Positions 19,469-22,456 of a stretch of DNA of 22,456 nucleotides are shown piece by piece (position 1 is the stretch's first letter; each line of letters begins with the position of its first letter). The stretch comes from Isotricha intestinalis (lineage: Eukaryota > Ciliophora > Litostomatea > Vestibuliferida > Isotrichidae). Below the pieces are notes generated by a model that saw only the letters and a list, made by a program, of their open reading frames with translations, did not search any database and was not told the DNA's origin. The stretch spans positions 1 through 22,456 of the forward strand of contig JAJJLU010000702.1 of the NCBI GenBank assembly GCA_023807065.1, in the 5' to 3' direction. Made by a program: the position numbers and the translations under genes.

Positions 19469-19553
19469 TTTTTTTTATTTTTTTTTATGGAATATTTATG
19501 CTGATTTTTTTATTTATATTGTTTATTTTATTATATAGTTTTTATTAAATTAA
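19469..19553. promoter_or_regulatory. 85-bp divergent promoter spacer
   Basis: This T-rich spacer separates the divergent start codons of the cyclic-nucleotide-binding gene and the UFD2 gene. Both promoters must lie here or inside the coding ends. No specific box was recognised. Confidence 0.45.
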
Positions 19554-21596
19554 ATGGGTAATCAAAATGAAAATAGTAAAATTGAGGATATTAATAAAAA
19601 GGAAAGGGTTTTTTTTCCTAATTATTCTAATGTTTTAGAAAATAATAATAATAATTCGGGAAATTCGAATAAAAATCAAAAACAAATTGATAAAGAACAT
19701 GTTACAATTTCAAAAATATTTAAAATTACACTTGATGAAAAAGAAAAAGATAAATTTACTTTTCTTAAATTATATTCAGCTCAATTAATGTCAATGAATA
19801 AAGAATGTAAATTTAGAATTAATGATTTAGATGAAATAATTTTAGGTTTATTTAATTTAAAAGATAATATTTTAGAATATTTATTTGATATTTATCATAG
19901 GAGTATTGAAATGATTGAAAAAAGATTTAGAAATGAATATGATGAAAAATATAAAAAAATTCATAAATATATTTCAAATTATATTTGTATGTTAATCACA
20001 GATCCTGAGAATTTTGGAATAATAATTCTAAAAAAAAAAATAACATCAATTTTTCAAAATTATTTCAATGATATTGATGTAGATGAATTAGGATATATAT
20101 TATTTGATTTTTATCTCTCAACACACAATGATTATAATAGTTTAAAAGAAGTGTTTAAATATTATTTTTCTTTTTTAGATGAATCAAATAGAAAAAATTG
20201 TAAAAATTATTACGGTAATAAAGATTTTCAAGTTAAAAACATGGAAATTTTATCAGCTTTATTTCAAACATGTCCTTTAACATCCAAAGCTTTTGTTGAA
20301 ATATCATTAAATGCTACAGAAGAATATTTAGCATTAAATATATTAGGTTTAAGTCTAACTGGATTAATTTTTCAAAAAGAAAATTATATAAGTAAATATA
20401 TTGATATTTCACCTATTGAAGGTGATGTTGCGGATATGAGAAAATATATTAATATTAATAGAGCTATTGAAAACCAAAAAGTTATTGATAATCAAATTCA
20501 TAAATTAAATGATTATTTAAGTAAAGTCACTGATTTTTTAGTTATTATTTATAATACAGATCAAGAACATACTATTATGAAATGGATGTATTTATTAATT
20601 AGTTTTAATTTAGAAAAACTTAAAACTTATAAAGATGAAAAAAGATTATCTTCTAATGGTTATTTATTGAATATTTTAATGATTTTAATGAAAATTTTTT
20701 TCAAAGATTTAGAAAAAAGAGAACAAAGTGAAAAAGCATATTCTGAATATATATTTAAAGTTGTTGGAGAAATTGATACTCTTTTTTCTTTAACAAAAGA
20801 TAAAATTGATTTTTTTCAAATTGAAAGAACTAATCCTAATATTGTTGAATCTATTCTTCAAGATGATAATTATAAAAATGATATTCCTGAAAAATTTTCT
20901 TTTTATTCTGAATTATTTTTTATTATTCAAATGATTTGTGCTTATACTATAAAAAGTTTTACTAATCAAATTACACAATTAAATAAAATGACTGAAGAAT
21001 TATTAAAAAAAAATAATAATCAAATTAAAGGAAATCAACAATTACAAAATATGATTGTTTTAGATAATATTTTATTAATTTATTTAAAAAATCAAGAACT
21101 TTATAAATGTTTACTTAGATTTTGTGAAGTTACAACATTTCTTATTTTTTCATTGAATAATAAAAAATATTCTCAAAATGAATTTTCTCGAAATTACAAA
21201 AAAGTAAATTATAAAGAATTTCTAGATGACTTTTATTATCATATAAATTTTAATGATAATTTTGCAATATCATATTTACCAAAAAGTATTTATCAGAATA
21301 TAATATCAATATCATTATTTATAAGAAATTATAATGGAGATTCATTAATTCAACATTTATATTGTACAAAAGCCATAATTTATTTTAGTTTAATTTTTTC
21401 TTGTCATACAAATTTAATTCAAAACCCTCATTTTAGAATGGAAATATTTGATATAATGATATATTTCTTTTTATCAAGTTCAAAAGAAAAAAAATCAAAA
21501 ATTAATCAAATCTTTAAATTATTAAATGAAAAATTTATTAAAGAGTCTTTAATGGTTTCAATTTTTATCAAAAAAATTTTATTATTGAATTATTAA
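19554..21596 (+). CDS. UFD2: UFD2/UBE4-type ubiquitin chain-elongation factor, N-terminal part of an interrupted gene
   Basis: The 680-codon frame matches the helical core of UFD2/UBE4 proteins, which extend ubiquitin chains (E4 activity) on proteasome substrates, usually with Cdc48. Landmarks are SELFFIIQMICAYTIKSF (about 455-472), LPKSIYQNIISISLFIRNYN (about 577-596), and IIYFSLIFSCHTNLIQNPHFRMEIFDI (about 605-632). The last matches the family's NP-x-LRAKLVE helix pair. The frame ends in an unrelated-looking ILLLNY and TAA. Family proteins are near 950-1200 residues and finish with a U-box, so this is a truncated copy. The expected next segment resumes in frame at 22273. A TAA directly precedes the ATG, fixing the start. 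Unless a large intron is spliced out, the encoded protein lacks the rest of the core and the U-box. Confidence 0.85.
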   Translation: MGNQNENSKIEDINKKERVFFPNYSNVLENNNNNSGNSNKNQKQIDKEHVTISKIFKITLDEKEKDKFTFLKLYSAQLMSMNKECKFRINDLDEIILGLFNLKDNILEYLFDIYHRSIEMIEKRFRNEYDEKYKKIHKYISNYICMLITDPENFGIIILKKKITSIFQNYFNDIDVDELGYILFDFYLSTHNDYNSLKEVFKYYFSFLDESNRKNCKNYYGNKDFQVKNMEILSALFQTCPLTSKAFVEISLNATEEYLALNILGLSLTGLIFQKENYISKYIDISPIEGDVADMRKYININRAIENQKVIDNQIHKLNDYLSKVTDFLVIIYNTDQEHTIMKWMYLLISFNLEKLKTYKDEKRLSSNGYLLNILMILMKIFFKDLEKREQSEKAYSEYIFKVVGEIDTLFSLTKDKIDFFQIERTNPNIVESILQDDNYKNDIPEKFSFYSELFFIIQMICAYTIKSFTNQITQLNKMTEELLKKNNNQIKGNQQLQNMIVLDNILLIYLKNQELYKCLLRFCEVTTFLIFSLNNKKYSQNEFSRNYKKVNYKEFLDDFYYHINFNDNFAISYLPKSIYQNIISISLFIRNYNGDSLIQHLYCTKAIIYFSLIFSCHTNLIQNPHFRMEIFDIMIYFFLSSSKEKKSKINQIFKLLNEKFIKESLMVSIFIKKILLLNY

Positions 21597-21629
21597 CTAA
21601 TTAATTAATTTATTTATTTATTATTAATA

Positions 21630-21902
21630 ATGTCTTCCACTAGCAAATGCTCTCATTCAAATAGAAAAGATAATAGGTGTACTAATTGTGGAGTTAATTG
21701 TTGTTCTATTGGTGATCATGGAAATGTTAGAAAAGATAATAGATGCTCTTATTGTGGACTTAATTTTTGTTCTAAAGGTGATCATGGAAATGTTAGAAAA
21801 GATAATAGATGCTCTTATTGTGGATTTAATTTTTGTTCTATTGGTGATCATGGAAATGTTAGAAAAGATAATAGGTGTGTTTATTGTGGAGCTAATCTTT
21901 AA
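21630..21902 (+). CDS. Small Cys/His tandem-repeat protein, probable zinc binder
   Basis: The 90-residue protein is made of a 22-residue unit with the pattern R-C-x2-C-G-x-N-x-C-S-x-G-D-H-G. Full units fill residues 10-31, 32-53 and 54-75, and a partial unit fills 76-90. The ligand spacing C-X2-C-X4-C-X4-H has the geometry of a CX2CX4HX4C zinc knuckle with the last two ligand types exchanged, so each unit may bind one zinc ion. That is inference. There is no signal peptide or membrane segment. The start ATG is 33 bp after the UFD2 stop, in the same frame, leaving little room for a promoter. Its G+C is visibly higher than that of the surrounding spacers. I do not recognise a family. Low similarity to metallothionein-like or RNA-binding knuckle proteins is conceivable. 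Confidence 0.65.
   Translation: MSSTSKCSHSNRKDNRCTNCGVNCCSIGDHGNVRKDNRCSYCGLNFCSKGDHGNVRKDNRCSYCGFNFCSIGDHGNVRKDNRCVYCGANL
21657..21902 (+). repeat. 66-bp coding tandem repeat, about 3.7 copies
   Basis: Units lie at 21657-21722, 21723-21788, 21789-21854 and 21855-21902 (partial). Units 2 and 3 differ at only a few bases and share long identical runs such as AGAAAAGATAATAGATGCTC. Unit 1 is more diverged. The near-identity at the DNA level indicates recent expansion by slippage or unequal exchange, or homogenisation. Confidence 0.9.
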
Positions 21903-22258
21903 AAGAGAAATTTCAAGTATATCATCGAAAAATGAAAAAATTGTTCATAGATTATTTGTTATATTTATAATTAATATAACAATTTTTTATACACTTTTAT
22001 TCAAAAAAAAATTATTTTTTAAAATTTAAGTATTATTATTGGCAAAACAGCATTAATTTTTAATATATTATTAATTATTCTCTTGAACCAATTCCCAAAT
22101 ATTTTAATATATGAATCTTTTTTTATTCTATATTGAAATAATTTTAATTTATTATTAATTTTCAAATTTTAATTTTTTCTATTTTATTAATATTAAATTT
22201 TTAGAATATTTAATATTTTATTTTTAAATATAAAGAAAAAATTTTATTTTCTAAAGAA
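21903..22258. other. AT-rich interior of the insert after the repeat gene
   Basis: This 356-bp stretch has no open frame of note. It contains CCAATTCCCAA at 22088-22098, the inverted partner of the telomere-like sequence at the right edge. From 22099 to 22259 it is almost pure A/T. No RNA gene was recognised. Confidence 0.6.
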
Positions 22259-22270
22259 ATTGGGAATTGG
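22088..22270. repeat. Telomere-like 11-bp inverted repeat pair
   Basis: CCAATTCCCAA (22088-22098) is the exact reverse complement of TTGGGAATTGG (22260-22270), with 161 bp of AT-rich DNA between. Both are imperfect versions of the CCCCAAT telomere unit and share the same departure from it: an extra T/A and one fewer C/G. The C-rich copy is on the left and the G-rich copy on the right, the orientation of terminal inverted repeats or of two chromosome ends. Confidence 0.6.
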
Positions 22271-22275
22271 GGATT
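22259..22275 (+). repeat. Internal telomere-like sequence at the insert/UFD2 junction
   Basis: ATTGGGAATTGGGGATT contains one exact GGGGATT unit, the complement of AATCCCC, and one imperfect unit. Its last ATT is the first codon of the resumed UFD2 frame. The G-rich strand orientation is that of a right-hand chromosome end for the DNA to its left. Confidence 0.7.
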
Positions 22276-22456
22276 GAAAGATTAGGAACTTCAAATCAAT
22301 TTTATGAAAAATTTACAGTTAGACAAAAAATATTATTTTTAATTGATAATATAAATAAAGGTTATGGACAATTATTTGAAGAAAATATTAAAGCTTATAC
22401 TGAAAAACATAATGAAGAAAGTACTAAAATGATAAATTTATTAATGAATGATTTAA
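22273..22456 (+). pseudogene. UFD2: UFD2/UBE4 continuation (C-terminal fragment, no start, runs off window)
   Basis: This is an open frame of 61 codons reaching the window edge. It begins IERLGTSNQFYEKFTVRQKI and continues with FLIDNINKGYGQLFEENI and, at the edge, MINLLMNDL. In UFD2/UBE4 proteins the core continues with an E-x-TG-x-SSQFYDKF-type segment, a basic arginine-containing helix, and then a helix ending near INMLINDT. This fragment therefore supplies exactly what the truncated upstream gene lacks. The in-frame codons before it (RNWELG) overlap the telomere-like sequence, and a TAA lies just upstream at 22252-22254. The first in-frame ATG is near 22429. As read, it has no usable start and is a detached half of an interrupted gene. 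It would be coding if the intervening 700 bp were spliced or excised. The U-box, if present, lies beyond the window. Confidence 0.78.

Larger units (their letters stand above)
21570..22272 (+). other. About 700-bp insert splitting the UFD2 frame
   Basis: The left edge lies between 21569 and 21578, where the frame stops resembling UFD2 (after SLMVSIFI or SLMVSIFIKKI). The right edge is at 22272/22273, where IERLGTSNQFYEKF resumes. ATT occurs at both edges (21576-21578 and 22273-22275). Removing 697 bp between these copies restores an uninterrupted UFD2-like frame. The segment holds a small repeat-protein gene, an AT-rich region and a telomere-like right terminus. No transposase frame is present. 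It could be an eliminated or mobile element kept in this copy, a captured chromosome end, or a large intron (a weak in-phase GT-AG pair exists at 21545 and 22256). Confidence 0.65.

Noticed and set aside
21657..22029. Other-frame ORFs over the 66-bp repeats (64 codons on minus, 113 codons on plus)
   Set aside because: A 66-bp repeat with no stop stays open in several frames. Only the frame starting at 21630 has ordered Cys/His spacing and a stop that ends with the repeats.
21545..22256. A 712-bp GT-AG intron in UFD2 (donor GTCTTT at 21545, acceptor TTTTCTAAAG ending at 22256)
   Set aside because: It is in phase, so it is not fully excluded. But the donor is weak, and it would remove SLMVSIFI, which looks like the conserved UFD2 helix. 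It would also be the only intron seen in the window and would contain a whole gene. RNA-seq would settle it.
21584..22278. ATTGAA 6-bp direct repeat at both insert edges (21584-21589 and 22273-22278) as a target duplication
   Set aside because: Joining at these copies shifts the frame and gives a stop within a few codons, so it does not restore UFD2. The shorter ATT repeat does.
22272..22281. Resemblance of GATTGAAAGA to the Euplotes chromosome-breakage consensus HATTGAAAHH
   Set aside because: The first base does not fit, the lineage is probably wrong given the standard code, and ATTGAA is common in such AT-rich DNA.

Overview
The window reads as the end of a ciliate somatic (macronuclear) chromosome. 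It opens with a C-rich telomere, CCCCAAT repeated five times plus a degenerate unit. The DNA is very AT-rich, genes are 65-110 bp apart in places, and the long reading frames (up to 2082 codons) show no obvious intron. Every complete gene ends in TAA and none has an in-frame TAG or TGA, so the standard code fits. From memory, CCCCAAT telomeres with a standard code suit rumen litostome ciliates such as Entodinium; this is recall, not a search result.

Layout, left to right: telomere (1-42); a WD40 protein (-); a protein with a TFIIS central domain, a Lys/Glu-rich middle, a coiled coil and short NPF/LFDEF-type motifs (-); a small four-helix membrane protein resembling AGTRAP (+); a 920-bp non-coding stretch; a copine-like C2/vWA protein with a degenerate metal site (-); a signal-peptide SET-domain-like protein with degraded catalytic motifs (+); a giant helical protein resembling Nup205/Nup192 (+); an NBR1-like PB1/ZZ/NBR1-domain protein (+); a cyclic-nucleotide-binding protein (-); the N-terminal part of a UFD2/UBE4 ubiquitin elongation factor (+); a small Cys/His repeat protein (+); and the continuation of the UFD2 frame, which runs off the window (+).

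The most unusual part is the right end. The UFD2 frame stops at 21594-21596, and the sequence expected next (the conserved segment around QFYEKF) resumes in frame at 22273. About 700 bp lies between. It holds a gene made of 66-bp tandem repeats with a C-X2-C-X4-C-X4-H pattern. It ends at the right-hand UFD2 edge in a telomere-like sequence, ATTGGGAATTGGGGATT. An 11-bp inverted partner of that sequence lies about 170 bp upstream, inside the insert. The candidates are a mobile or eliminated element with telomere-like ends, a captured chromosome end, or a large gene-bearing intron.

No operon logic is evident. Two neighbours point to protein turnover (NBR1-like autophagy receptor, UFD2), and the others to membrane or calcium signalling, cyclic-nucleotide signalling, nuclear pore and transcription. 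This looks like ordinary eukaryotic gene order rather than a functional cluster.
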